In this document: positions 16,738-25,344 of the stretch, piece after piece | Layout of the letters: every line of letters starts with the position of its first letter | Numbering within the stretch: the first letter of the stretch is position 1 | Origin: CAZNUP01 sp964609775 | Lineage (GTDB): Bacteria > Patescibacteriota > Microgenomatia > JAMCZE01 | Reading direction: 5' to 3' | DNA: 30,240 bases | Assembly: GCA_964609775.1 (NCBI GenBank) | Contig: CAZSSJ010000014.1 | Location: 1 to 30,240 of the forward strand | The notes under the pieces: model-generated | Databases searched by the model: none | What the model saw: the letters and a program-made list of their open reading frames with translations, nothing else | What the model was told of the DNA's origin: nothing | Translations under genes and position numbers: made by a program

Positions 16738-17888
16738 GAACAAAAGTTATCGCCCTAGTTTTTATGTTGTTAATTTCGCTTTTTCTAAGAACATATCGCC
16801 TGAATGAGTTGGCCAAGTTCAACTACGACGAGGCCCGCGATGCAATCATTGAACGACAGATACTTCAAGGAAACCTGACTCTTCTTGGCCCGGAAACAAA
16901 AGTGGGTGGCACGACGATCTATTTTGGCCCGTTGCCCTTCTATTTAATGGCGGGAGCCTTAAAAATTTCCAATTTTGACCCCCTCGGACCATATTATTGG
17001 ACAGCCATTCTTGGGGCTTTATCGGTATTGCTAGTCTACCTCTTATCAAAAAGTTTGATCGCCACTGCCTTTATAGCAGTTTTCCCCATCGCAGTAATCT
17101 TCAGTCGCTGGGCATGGAACCCCAATACAATTCCACTTTTCGCAGCCGCATTTCTTTTCTCTGTTGTTAAAAAAAGATTCTTCTTCACAGGACTATTTCT
17201 TGGCCTAGTATTTCAACTGCACTTTACCTCTATCGCCCTATTTTTTGTTATGATGGCCTTCATCGCAAAAATGGGGCAGATAAAAAATCCAAAAATCTGG
17301 CTTAATATTCTGGTGGGGTTTGCCCTTGGCATTGCCCCAATGATCGCTTTTGATTTGAGGCATGATTTCCTTTACTTTCGAAACGCGGCCTCATTATTAG
17401 ATGCAGATAGGTCTTACCGGAGCCTTAATTGGCACTATTTTCTTTGGGCGCTTCCTATATTGGCTTATTGGCTGCGAACTTGGCCCAAAAGAATTTCGGC
17501 CGGGATAGTCGGACTTTCCTTAATCGTCACCCTTTACTACCTGCTGACTGCGCAACCAGTCCCGCAGAGGCACCCCCAAACGATAAAACAAATCTCCACA
17601 ATAATTGCCCAAGACCAAAGGAATACCAGTCTAAATTTTAATGTCTCGTCATTTGTCGACCCCGATGCCCGCGCCACTGCCTATCGCTATTTTCTTGACG
17701 TGGAAAGAGTATATCCTTTAGGAATAGGCGAGTATGGCGTCTCAGACCACCTGTATGTGGTGACTTTTGAACGCCCCGAGAAAGTCCTCTATAATCAAAC
17801 TTACGAAATATCCAGTTTCGCCCCGAAAAGGGTTTCCAAAACCTGGCACTATAAAAATATCAATATTTACAGACTGGAAAGAAATTAA
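16734..17888 (+). CDS. GT39-family membrane glycosyltransferase
   Basis: A 384-residue membrane protein from the ATG at 16734, which makes an ATGA overlap with the previous gene; an ATG at 16710 would add eight residues. Right after the first helix comes FNYDEARDAI with D32-E33, the PMT-type catalytic pair, then TTIYFGPLPFYLMA where the HPPL motif usually sits (here GPLPFY). WNPNTIPLFAAAFL in the second loop region is typical of a GT39 subgroup found in large bacterial glycan clusters. About nine hydrophobic segments and a short soluble C-terminus follow. The gene shares the single base 17888 with the next GT4 gene (TAATG). Role: external addition of a sugar from a lipid donor (inferred). Confidence 0.85.
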   Translation: MRTKVIALVFMLLISLFLRTYRLNELAKFNYDEARDAIIERQILQGNLTLLGPETKVGGTTIYFGPLPFYLMAGALKISNFDPLGPYYWTAILGALSVLLVYLLSKSLIATAFIAVFPIAVIFSRWAWNPNTIPLFAAAFLFSVVKKRFFFTGLFLGLVFQLHFTSIALFFVMMAFIAKMGQIKNPKIWLNILVGFALGIAPMIAFDLRHDFLYFRNAASLLDADRSYRSLNWHYFLWALPILAYWLRTWPKRISAGIVGLSLIVTLYYLLTAQPVPQRHPQTIKQISTIIAQDQRNTSLNFNVSSFVDPDARATAYRYFLDVERVYPLGIGEYGVSDHLYVVTFERPEKVLYNQTYEISSFAPKRVSKTWHYKNINIYRLERN

Positions 17889-19045
17889 TGACGATTGGCA
17901 TCAACGGCAACGAAGCAAACGTCGAGCACCGGGTGGGAGTCGGGCAGTATGCTTACGAACTAATTTCCAACCTCAAGGTCCAAAGCACAAAACATCACTT
18001 CAATACACTAGTGTATTTAAATTCACAGCCACGCCAAGATATGCCCGCCCCGGCGAAATATTGGAATTACCAAGTTTTTGGCCCCCAAAGGCTTTGGACT
18101 CTCACCGCGCTCCAAAAAAAATTAATTGACCAAAAGAGATCTGGAGTCCTTCCAGATATATTCTTTACCCCCACACATTACACGCCACTTTACATGCCTA
18201 CCCCGTCAGTTATTTCAATAATGGACCTGTCTGTTGAGAGGTTTCCCGAATTTTTCAAAAGGAAGGACTACTTTCAACTCAAATATTGGACACAAGCTTC
18301 GGTGCTGATCGCCAAGAAAATTATCACCATCTCCGAGCACTCCAAGAAAGAACTCTGTAACCTTTATGCTGTCAGTCCAGATAAGGTCGTTGTCACCTAC
18401 CCTGGCTATGATTCCAAACGTTTTAAACCCGTTGCCAAAAACAAACGATCGCGGCTCGTTGGCAAATTAAACAAATATAAAATTGAGGACCAAAAATATT
18501 TTCTTTTTTTGGGGACGTTGCAACCCAGAAAGAACTTGACACGTCTTATCGAGGCTTTTGCGACTTTAGGAAACAACAATCTCAAACTTGTCATTGTTGG
18601 CATGAACACTGAGGGCCGTGGTGGTTGGATGCAACAACCAATCTTTGACAAGGTGAACCAACTAGGGCTGTCTAAAAAGGTAATCTTCACAGGCTTTATT
18701 CCCGACGCCGATGTGCCGATCCTCATGGCAGGATCAAAAGCATTTGTCCTCCCCAGTCTTTATGAAGGTTTTGGCATTCCTCCAATCGAAGCGATGGCCA
18801 CCGGCGTGCCCGTCGTCGTCTCTAAGGTCAGCTCTCTTCCGGAAATCTGCGGGCTAGCCGCCACCTACATCGACAACCCCTACGAAGTTGGCTCAATCCA
18901 ACAAGCTTTGCAAGAGGTCCTCTTGCAGACGCCGTCACAGCGGGCTAGAAAAGTCAGGTTAGGGATGGAGTGGGTAAAACGGTATAATTGGGATAACACA
19001 GCAAAAAAGACCCTGCAAGTTCTTTATGATGCTGCTCAAAGATAA
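17888..19045 (+). CDS. GT4-family glycosyltransferase
   Basis: A 385-residue GT-B enzyme beginning MTIGINGNEANVEHRVGVGQ, the usual N-terminus of the mannosyltransferase-like GT4 group (GxGxYxxEL). Other motifs are SIMDLSVERFPEFF (replacing IHDL), KKIITISEHSKKEL, VVTYPGYD at the domain junction, FLGTLQPRKNLTRLIEAF, and the EX7E motif in PSLYEGFGIPPIEAM followed by GVPVVVSKVSSLPEICG. All hallmark motifs are intact. It starts on the last base of the preceding stop (TAATG) and overlaps the acetyltransferase by 20 bases. Cytoplasmic-face glycan extension with a nucleotide-sugar donor is expected; the sugar is unknown. Confidence 0.9.
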   Translation: MTIGINGNEANVEHRVGVGQYAYELISNLKVQSTKHHFNTLVYLNSQPRQDMPAPAKYWNYQVFGPQRLWTLTALQKKLIDQKRSGVLPDIFFTPTHYTPLYMPTPSVISIMDLSVERFPEFFKRKDYFQLKYWTQASVLIAKKIITISEHSKKELCNLYAVSPDKVVVTYPGYDSKRFKPVAKNKRSRLVGKLNKYKIEDQKYFLFLGTLQPRKNLTRLIEAFATLGNNNLKLVIVGMNTEGRGGWMQQPIFDKVNQLGLSKKVIFTGFIPDADVPILMAGSKAFVLPSLYEGFGIPPIEAMATGVPVVVSKVSSLPEICGLAATYIDNPYEVGSIQQALQEVLLQTPSQRARKVRLGMEWVKRYNWDNTAKKTLQVLYDAAQR

Positions 19046-19628
19046 ATACGGCCGAACATTAAGTGGAAGCGAGGCCTGGCCAAAAGTGGTCAATAGGCTG
19101 TATAACTACTGGCTTGATTTCGAGCTCTTAATTCTCACCATAGTAGGGCTCATTCCTTTCCACTCAGTTCGTAACCAAGTCTACGCCATGGCAGGAATTA
19201 GGTTAGGAGCGGGAAGCAAGATTCACCTGTGGGCCCGGTTCTACGAGCCCAGAAATATAAAAATTGGGCAAGATACGATAATTGGGGACCACGCGTTCAT
19301 TGATGGACGAGATAAAGTGACCATCGGAGACCACGTGGACATCGCCTCCCAAGTTCTAATCTACAACTCCGAACATGACATAAATTCCGAGGATTTTCAG
19401 GGAATCCTCTCCCCCGTCGAGATAGGGGACTATGTTTTCATTGGCCCCCGAGCCATCATTCTTCCGGGCGTCAGAATCGGTAAGGGAGCCGTTGTTGGTG
19501 CTGGAGCCGTGGTCACCAAAGATGTCCCGGAATTCACGATTGTCGGTGGCGTTCCCGCCGTCAAAATTGGCGAGCGCAAAAACAAGAATCCCCACTATAA
19601 ATTAGGCCGGGCCAGACTATTTCAGTAG
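19026..19628 (+). CDS. Left-handed beta-helix acyltransferase (WbbJ/maltose O-acetyltransferase-like)
   Basis: A 200-residue protein. A hydrophobic stretch at about 31-44 (DFELLILTIVGLIPFH) is followed by repeated hexapeptides from about 57 to 180: RLGAGSKIHLWARF, KIGQDTIIGDHAFIDG, TIGDHVDIASQVLIYNSEHD, EIGDYVFIGPRAIILPGVRI and GKGAVVGAGAVVTKDVPEFT. This is the trimeric LbH acetyltransferase signature; the His of NSEHD is the expected catalytic residue. The ending IVGGVPAVKIGERK is standard for the family. It probably O-acetylates a sugar of the glycan using acetyl-CoA. The start could be the first or second of two adjacent ATGs (19026 or 19029). It overlaps the GT4 gene by 20 bases and is followed after 8 bases by the polymerase/ligase fusion. 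Confidence 0.9.
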   Translation: MMLLKDKYGRTLSGSEAWPKVVNRLYNYWLDFELLILTIVGLIPFHSVRNQVYAMAGIRLGAGSKIHLWARFYEPRNIKIGQDTIIGDHAFIDGRDKVTIGDHVDIASQVLIYNSEHDINSEDFQGILSPVEIGDYVFIGPRAIILPGVRIGKGAVVGAGAVVTKDVPEFTIVGGVPAVKIGERKNKNPHYKLGRARLFQ

Positions 19629-19636
19629 ATTTTTCC

Positions 19637-22600
19637 ATGACCAGATTTCTCAATTGGCTTGACAATAATATTCTGACTCTGCTTGCCGGCTTTCTTCTCC
19701 TTTTCATTCCGCTCTATCCCAAAATTCCCTTGTTTGACGTTCTCTATGGCTACAACGTTCGGGTCAGGGCCGAAGATTTGGCGATTGCCCTGACAATGGC
19801 CGTGTTTTGCCTTCAGCTTCTTCGCTGGAGAGTCAGGATTAATCTTGACCCTGTCACCATTGGCATTTTCACCTACCTGTTTTTCGGGCTGGCTTCAGTT
19901 GTTGTCTCGGTTTTTATCCTCCAAACTATCCCTCTGCAATATCTTCATGTGGCCAAAACCGTCCTTCACTGGCTGCGACGGATTGAGTACTTCTCGCTTT
20001 TCTTCATTTTGTTCGGAGCTATCAAGTCGATCCGCACGACTAAGGCGATGCTCATTTTGTTTTTTGTCACCATGGTCGGGGTCATTCTCTATGGCTACGG
20101 TCAGAAATATTTCTATTTCCCGGCTTTTTCGACCATGAACCGGGAATTTTCCAAAGGTTGGGTCCTGTACCTCACCGAACATGCCCGAGTCCTGTCGACT
20201 TTTGGCGGTCACTATGACCTGGCTGGATACCTGGTCATTGGCCTTTCCCTGGCCTGGAGCTTTTTCTTCGGACTTAAAAATAAACTGCCTAAACTGGTGG
20301 TCGGCTTGATTCTGGCGGGCGGTTTCTGGCTCCTGATTCTCACTGCCTCCCGGATTTCCTTCATCGCCTATTTAATCGGCCTTTCCGTCGTCATTTTTCT
20401 CTGGATGTTCCGCCGGGGACTTGAGTGGGGCCTCAGCCGGTGGGTAGTCGCCACTTTCCTAAGCATTCTGGTCATGCTTTCCTTCGGCGACTTGTCCGAC
20501 CGCTTTCTGCGCATTATCCGTCTCGATGAACGGGTCGGCGGACTGAGAAATGTTTTGATGCGGCCGGCGGGAACGCCGCCCCAGAACCGGGCTCTGTTTC
20601 TCGACAACACCAACTCAACTGGGACGTCAGACGTTGGTGCGGTAACATCACGATCTGACAAGCCCCCAACTCCGGCCCGACCGGGCGACGTCACCGGTAA
20701 CGAAGAGCCGCTTCTCGTTCCTCAAGCTCAGCCGGATGGGAGCATCAAATATGTGGAGAAGACCCGAAGCTATTCCAGTTGTGCCGTCAAGTATGACCTG
20801 TCAACCTGTATCCGCCTTGAAGTGACCTGGCCGCGCGCCATCGAGGCTTGGAAAACTGATCCTTTCCTTGGCACGGGCTATGCCACTCTTTCCAAAAGCC
20901 GAGTCCAGGATTTCACAGAGGCGGAATCGACCGACGGCGACTATTTCCGGGCTCTGGGTGAAACCGGTACCTTGGGATTCATCGCCTTCTATGGCACCAT
21001 CATCGTTATGGCGACTCTGGCTTTCCGGGCTCTATCCGGAATCAAGGATCCCTTCCTCTACTCTCTGACAGCCGGGTTTATCGCCCTTTCCGTCGGGCTT
21101 TTGGCTAATGCTGCCTTGATTGATATCTTTGAATCCAGCAAGGTGGCCTACATTTTCTGGGCCATGTCCGGCATCACCTTAGGAAGTCTCTATCTTTCCC
21201 GCGACCAAATTGCCAGAAACAGAGAACCGCTGCGGGTCAGTTTTGACTACCGTAAACGCTTTGCCGACCTTAAGGCCTTTTTCCTTTCCGATAAACCTTG
21301 GCTGGCAGCCATTCTGATTGCCAGCCTCTGGCTCCACACCTATAAGTTAAATTCCCCGATTGCTGACTGGCATTCTTGGCGCCAGGCCGACACCTCCGCC
21401 GTGACCCGCAATTTTGTCAAAGAGCAAAACATCAACTGGCTCTACCCGACCTTTGACGATCTTTCCGCCGTCGCCTCTGGTGAGGAAAACCCGATGGGCT
21501 ATCGCTTTGTCGAATTTCCACTTTACAACGCCGTTTCGGCCTACCCGAAGCTGATCTTACCCGAACTATCTGTCGAGGTAGTCGAGCGTTTGGTCACCGC
21601 TTTTGCTTCGGCCCTGACGGCCCTGTTTCTTTTTCTCATCTGCCGGAAGCTGTTTAACCGCCGTATTGGTTACTTTGCTGCCCTCACTTACACCCTTCTG
21701 CCCTACAACATTTTCTACGGCCGGGCGATTCTCCCGGACCCCATGATGGTCATGCTGTCTCTTGGTGCCATTTACTTCGCTGTCAAATATATTTTTGCCG
21801 AGCGCTTGACTTCTCTGGCTCTTGCCGGCTTGATGGCCGCTCTGGCCCTTCTTGTCAAGCCATTTGCCATTTTCCTTCTTGCTCCCATTGCCTATCTCTG
21901 GTTTGCGGGTTTTAAGTTTAGCTGGCGGAAGTGGTTATTCCTGGCAATAGTGATGGGACTTTCGCTTCTACCTTTCCTTCTCTGGCGACTCTGGGTTTCC
22001 CGGCACCCCGAAGGCATTCCCGCCTCCGACTGGCTTTTCAATGGCGACGGCATTCGCTTCAAAGGCGCCTTTTGGTACTGGCTCTTCGCCGACCGCATTG
22101 GGCGATTAATACTTGGCTGCTGGGGTTTAATACTCTTAGGCTTCGGTGTCATTCGCAAGGTTGAAGGTAAATTTAAACTATTCCCTATCTTATTTTTTAT
22201 TTCTTCTCTCTTATATCTCTTTGTCTTTGCCACTGGTAATGTCCGCCACGACTACTATCAAATCCTTCTTATTCCCTCACTAGCAATTCTCGTCGGGCTG
22301 GGTCTCGACTTTCTATTATCCACCAGTAACTCGTTAACTAATAACTTAATAACTAAACCGCTGGCGATCGCCTCGTTTGTCTTCATGCTCGGCTTCGGCT
22401 GGTATTTTGTCCGTGACTACTTCAACATCAACCATCCGGAAATCGTGGAAGCTGGCAAAGCCGTGGAAAAGCTCACTAACGACAAAGCTTTGATTCTGGC
22501 CCCCTATGGCGGCGACACCGCCTTTCTTTATCAGACAAACCGTAAGGGTTGGCCAATTGTTGAGGGGACAATTGACGATATGATCAAAAAGGGCGCCCAA

Positions 22601-22765
22601 TATTACGTCAGTGTCCAGGAGGATGACCTGACGAAACACTTAATCAATGATTCTTGGCCGGTCTGGATTCCAAGACCAGAAAAGATTGTCAAAAAGTACA
22701 AACTTTTGGACCGAACGCCAACCTACACTATCATCCAGCTCGTTCCGGACCACAAACTTCCCTAG
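19637..22765 (+). CDS. O-antigen polymerase/ligase-like (Wzy/WaaL) domain fused to a GT39 domain
   Basis: A 1042-residue membrane protein with two halves. Residues 1 to about 530 are O-antigen ligase/polymerase-like: many helices, HARVLSTFGGHYDLAGYL, TASRISFIAYL (near 238), a long external loop (about 290-405) and DPFLGTGYATLSK (near 412) with GDYFRALGETGTLGF, the Wzy_C pattern. The loop contains a Ser/Thr/Pro-rich insert and a close cysteine pair (SSCAVKYDLSTC). From about 549 on it is a GT39 domain: DWHSWRQADTSAVTRNF (near 577), GYRFVEFPLYN, then YGRAILPDPMMVML, with about ten more helices and a soluble tail. The fusion would combine glycan polymerisation or transfer with addition of a sugar from a lipid donor on the same membrane face. 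No frameshift separates the halves. The gene is clearly GC-richer than those before it. Confidence 0.88.
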   Translation: MTRFLNWLDNNILTLLAGFLLLFIPLYPKIPLFDVLYGYNVRVRAEDLAIALTMAVFCLQLLRWRVRINLDPVTIGIFTYLFFGLASVVVSVFILQTIPLQYLHVAKTVLHWLRRIEYFSLFFILFGAIKSIRTTKAMLILFFVTMVGVILYGYGQKYFYFPAFSTMNREFSKGWVLYLTEHARVLSTFGGHYDLAGYLVIGLSLAWSFFFGLKNKLPKLVVGLILAGGFWLLILTASRISFIAYLIGLSVVIFLWMFRRGLEWGLSRWVVATFLSILVMLSFGDLSDRFLRIIRLDERVGGLRNVLMRPAGTPPQNRALFLDNTNSTGTSDVGAVTSRSDKPPTPARPGDVTGNEEPLLVPQAQPDGSIKYVEKTRSYSSCAVKYDLSTCIRLEVTWPRAIEAWKTDPFLGTGYATLSKSRVQDFTEAESTDGDYFRALGETGTLGFIAFYGTIIVMATLAFRALSGIKDPFLYSLTAGFIALSVGLLANAALIDIFESSKVAYIFWAMSGITLGSLYLSRDQIARNREPLRVSFDYRKRFADLKAFFLSDKPWLAAILIASLWLHTYKLNSPIADWHSWRQADTSAVTRNFVKEQNINWLYPTFDDLSAVASGEENPMGYRFVEFPLYNAVSAYPKLILPELSVEVVERLVTAFASALTALFLFLICRKLFNRRIGYFAALTYTLLPYNIFYGRAILPDPMMVMLSLGAIYFAVKYIFAERLTSLALAGLMAALALLVKPFAIFLLAPIAYLWFAGFKFSWRKWLFLAIVMGLSLLPFLLWRLWVSRHPEGIPASDWLFNGDGIRFKGAFWYWLFADRIGRLILGCWGLILLGFGVIRKVEGKFKLFPILFFISSLLYLFVFATGNVRHDYYQILLIPSLAILVGLGLDFLLSTSNSLTNNLITKPLAIASFVFMLGFGWYFVRDYFNINHPEIVEAGKAVEKLTNDKALILAPYGGDTAFLYQTNRKGWPIVEGTIDDMIKKGAQYYVSVQEDDLTKHLINDSWPVWIPRPEKIVKKYKLLDRTPTYTIIQLVPDHKLP
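22327..22357. repeat. Short AT-rich patch with four TAACT words in the GT39 half
   Basis: TAACT occurs at 22327, 22335, 22342 and 22350 (spacing 8, 7, 8) in an AT-rich island within an otherwise GC-rich gene. It encodes NSLTNNLITK in a loop between membrane segments and keeps the frame. It resembles the other simple-sequence patches in this window and may be a tolerated insertion. Confidence 0.5.
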
Positions 22766-22777
22766 GCTGTAATCCGT

Positions 22778-23971
22778 ATGAAGATTTTGATGTTCACCCC
22801 CTACGTTCCCTATCCCCCCAATTCCGGGGGGCAGACAAGAACGTTCAATCTCATCAAAAATTTGTCCAAGAAACACCAAATCACTTCACTTTGTTTTCTT
22901 CGGGAAGACCAAAAAGAACCCGACCTGCGGCAGCTGCAAAAATATTGCGAAGGCGTAGAGATCGTGAAGCGAAAGAAAGCCTGGCGATCTTTGACTAAGA
23001 TCTTTATGACCGGGATTTCGCCCTACCCCTACCTCGCCAACATGTATCTCTACCCCTCAGTCAAAAGTTCACTCCAAAAATTATTGGCTCAGAATAAATA
23101 TGACCTCATTCATGTCGAAACCTATTACATCATGCCAAACATCCCCCCGACTGATGTTCCGATCCTTCTGGCCGAGCAAACCATTGAATATCTCGTCTAC
23201 CAACACTTTGCCGAAACGACCTCCATTTGGCCGCTTAAGCCCTTGCTTTATGCCGACGTTTTAAAGCACAAATATTGGGAAAAATACTACTGGGTCAAAG
23301 CCAACAAAGTGGTTGCCATGTCCGAAGCCGATCTGAAAGTCATGAAGCAGATTGTTCCCAATCTCGACGCGGACATTGTTCCCAACGGCATCGACAGGGA
23401 ATTTTTCAGTGCCGAGATCAAGGTTTCGCTATCTCCCCACCCCACCTTTCTTTTTGTTGGTCAATTCAACTGGCTGCAAAACCGCGAAGCCGTCGAAATT
23501 CTCGCTCAAAGGATCTGGCCAATAATTAAAGAAATGTTACCTGGCGCCAATCTCTGGATCGTGGGACGAAACCCAACCAAAACCATTCAGGACTTTTCCT
23601 CCTCCCACGTCAAAGTCTCCGGAGACGTCGAAGACATCCGGACTGCCTACCAAAGTTCTGACTGTTTGATCGCCCCGCTCTATGGCGGGGGTGGCACCAG
23701 ATACAAAACACTCGAAGCCATGGCCTCCAGATTGCCAGTTGTTTCCACGGACATTGGTGTTGAGGGGTTGAGTGTTAAAAACGGCTATCATGCCTTAGTG
23801 AGCAGTGATCCGGAAAAATTGGCACAACTTGCCGTGGAGGTGGTCAAAAACAAAGTCCTAGCGAAAAAACTCGCTAAGAACGCCCTTGCGCTAGTGACCA
23901 AAAACTTTGATTGGCAAACAATTACCAATAAACTGGAAAAAATCTATGAGCAAACCGCCGGCCAAAGTTAA
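22778..23971 (+). CDS. GT4-family glycosyltransferase
   Basis: A 397-residue GT-B enzyme. It opens MKILMFTPYVPYPPNSGGQT, a pattern of GT4 enzymes in exopolysaccharide clusters. The acceptor domain has YDLIHVETYYIM and a long basic/aromatic segment (HKYWEKYYWVKANKVVAMSE). The hinge is DIVPNGIDREFF, and the donor domain shows FLFVGQFNWLQNREAVEIL and LIAPLYGGGGTRYKTLEAMA, where the EX7E-equivalent is the GGGTRxKxLEAMA form. Length is normal and motifs are intact. It begins 12 bases after the fusion gene with no Shine-Dalgarno motif. Expected to transfer a sugar from a nucleotide donor to the lipid-linked glycan; the sugar is unknown. Confidence 0.9.
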   Translation: MKILMFTPYVPYPPNSGGQTRTFNLIKNLSKKHQITSLCFLREDQKEPDLRQLQKYCEGVEIVKRKKAWRSLTKIFMTGISPYPYLANMYLYPSVKSSLQKLLAQNKYDLIHVETYYIMPNIPPTDVPILLAEQTIEYLVYQHFAETTSIWPLKPLLYADVLKHKYWEKYYWVKANKVVAMSEADLKVMKQIVPNLDADIVPNGIDREFFSAEIKVSLSPHPTFLFVGQFNWLQNREAVEILAQRIWPIIKEMLPGANLWIVGRNPTKTIQDFSSSHVKVSGDVEDIRTAYQSSDCLIAPLYGGGGTRYKTLEAMASRLPVVSTDIGVEGLSVKNGYHALVSSDPEKLAQLAVEVVKNKVLAKKLAKNALALVTKNFDWQTITNKLEKIYEQTAGQS

Positions 23972-23985
23972 TCTTTCAAATCACT

Positions 23986-24849
23986 ATGCCCAAACTGTCG
24001 ATCATCATCCTTAACCACAACACTTCCAAGCTGCTCAAGCAGTGTCTAAGCTCCATCACGGCCCATGATGACTATCAAATCATTGTCGTCGACGCCGGAA
24101 GCACCGACAATTCCGTGACCATGGTCAAAAAGAACTTTCCAAGCGTAGTTTTAATTGCCAGTCCCACCAATCCCGGCTTCACTCGGGGTAACAACCTAGC
24201 TCGAAACAAGGCCCAGGGTGACTATGTTCTCTTTCTCAACTCCGACACCCAAATGTTTCCGAACACCCTCCCGGAAATGCTTCGGTTGATGGCCAGCGAT
24301 GCAAAAATCGGCATTGCCACTTGTCTTGTCAAACTGCCTAGTGGCAAACTCTACTATGGCTGCCATCGCGGTTTCCCCAGCCCTTGGAATTCATTGACGT
24401 ATTTCACCGGCCTGGCCAAACTCTTTCCCCAATCGAAGCTCTTTGCCGGATACACAGCGACCTACTTGCCGCTAAACGAGATTCATGAGATCGACGCCTG
24501 CTCCGGAACTTTCCTCCTTATTCGTCATTCTCTCCTTGATCAAATCAATTGGTTCGACGAAGACTATTTCGCCTATGGCGAAGATCTGCAGATGTGTTTC
24601 AATGTCAAAAAAAAGGGATATAAAGTTGTTTTCGATCCCCATGCCAAGTTAATTCACTATTGGGGCGCCACATCCGGCCTGACAAAAACCTCTCAAAAGA
24701 CTCCCGATCTCAAATGGAGCCAAGCACGCTATGAAGCCATGAAAATCTTCTACGATAAGAACTACCGTCAAAGCTATCCGCAGTTCATGCGTAATCTCGT
24801 CTTTTCCGCGATAGATTTCGTCTCAAAGACTCGTAAATATAGTGACTAG
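23986..24849 (+). CDS. GT2-family glycosyltransferase (rhamnosyltransferase WbbL-like)
   Basis: A 287-residue GT2 enzyme. It begins MPKLSIIILNHNTSKLLKQC, with VVDAGSTDNSV for nucleotide binding, NPGFTRGNNLARNKAQGDYV and the DxD-equivalent FLNSDTQMF (SDT form), all typical of WbbL/RfbN-type rhamnosyltransferases. Later motifs are DACSGTFLLIRHSLLDQI and WFDEDYFAYGEDLQMCFNV, containing the ED pair usually taken as catalytic base region. Length (about 290) is normal. It would add a deoxyhexose such as rhamnose to the lipid-linked glycan at the cytoplasmic face; the dTDP-rhamnose genes are not in this window, so the donor remains an inference. Spacing is 14 bases from the previous gene and 3 bases to the next. 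Confidence 0.88.
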   Translation: MPKLSIIILNHNTSKLLKQCLSSITAHDDYQIIVVDAGSTDNSVTMVKKNFPSVVLIASPTNPGFTRGNNLARNKAQGDYVLFLNSDTQMFPNTLPEMLRLMASDAKIGIATCLVKLPSGKLYYGCHRGFPSPWNSLTYFTGLAKLFPQSKLFAGYTATYLPLNEIHEIDACSGTFLLIRHSLLDQINWFDEDYFAYGEDLQMCFNVKKKGYKVVFDPHAKLIHYWGATSGLTKTSQKTPDLKWSQARYEAMKIFYDKNYRQSYPQFMRNLVFSAIDFVSKTRKYSD

Positions 24850-24852
24850 AAT

Positions 24853-25344
24853 ATGAAAATAGTTATTGACGCCCGTTTTTGGGGACCAAAGCACACCGGG
24901 CTGGGAATCTACACCCAAAAGCTGGTTGAGAACCTCGCCAAAATTGATCACCAAAACGACTACACACTTCTGGTCCGCCAAAAAGTCGATTCTCCCTTCA
25001 AGCAAAAAATAGTCGACGCCGACGCTTATTCTCTTAAAGAACAGCTCGTTTTACCCTTAACGCTTTACGCTTTGTCGCCAGACCTCGTCCATTTCCCAAG
25101 CATCAACGTACCGATTTTCTATTTTGGCAAATACGTGGTTACCGTTCACGATTTAATCAAACATGATTCCAGGGGCAGGGAAACGACCACCAAAGACCCT
25201 CTCATTTACTGGATCAAATACCTAGTGTACCGCTGTGTATTTTGGTGGGCAACTAGCTTTGCCAAAGCTATCATGGTGCCCTCCAACGAGGTAAAGAAGA
25301 GATTAAATAAACCTAATGTCTATGTCACCTATGAATCTGCGTAG
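24853..25344 (+). CDS. N-terminal half of a frame-broken GT4 glycosyltransferase
   Basis: A 163-residue frame containing only the acceptor domain of a mannosyltransferase-like GT4: MKIVIDARFWGPKHTGLGIY, PDLVHFPSINVPIFYFGK, TVHDLIKHDS, AKAIMVPSNEVKKRL and finally VYVTYESA at the stop (25342-25344). In intact relatives the VTYE motif is followed by a linker of roughly 20-40 residues and then the donor domain; here the frame stops and the donor domain resumes almost at once in the +1 frame (25316-25855). It is therefore probably one gene broken by a frameshift plus a small deletion, or an assembly error; a genuine two-subunit GT-B enzyme is possible but less likely. It starts 3 bases after the preceding stop. 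Confidence 0.75.
   Translation: MKIVIDARFWGPKHTGLGIYTQKLVENLAKIDHQNDYTLLVRQKVDSPFKQKIVDADAYSLKEQLVLPLTLYALSPDLVHFPSINVPIFYFGKYVVTVHDLIKHDSRGRETTTKDPLIYWIKYLVYRCVFWWATSFAKAIMVPSNEVKKRLNKPNVYVTYESA

Noticed and set aside
18002..18017. Perfect 16-base palindrome AATACACTAGTGTATT inside the GT4 gene at 17888
   Set aside because: About half a perfect 16-base palindrome is expected by chance in 30 kb, and it lies in coding sequence with no partner site.
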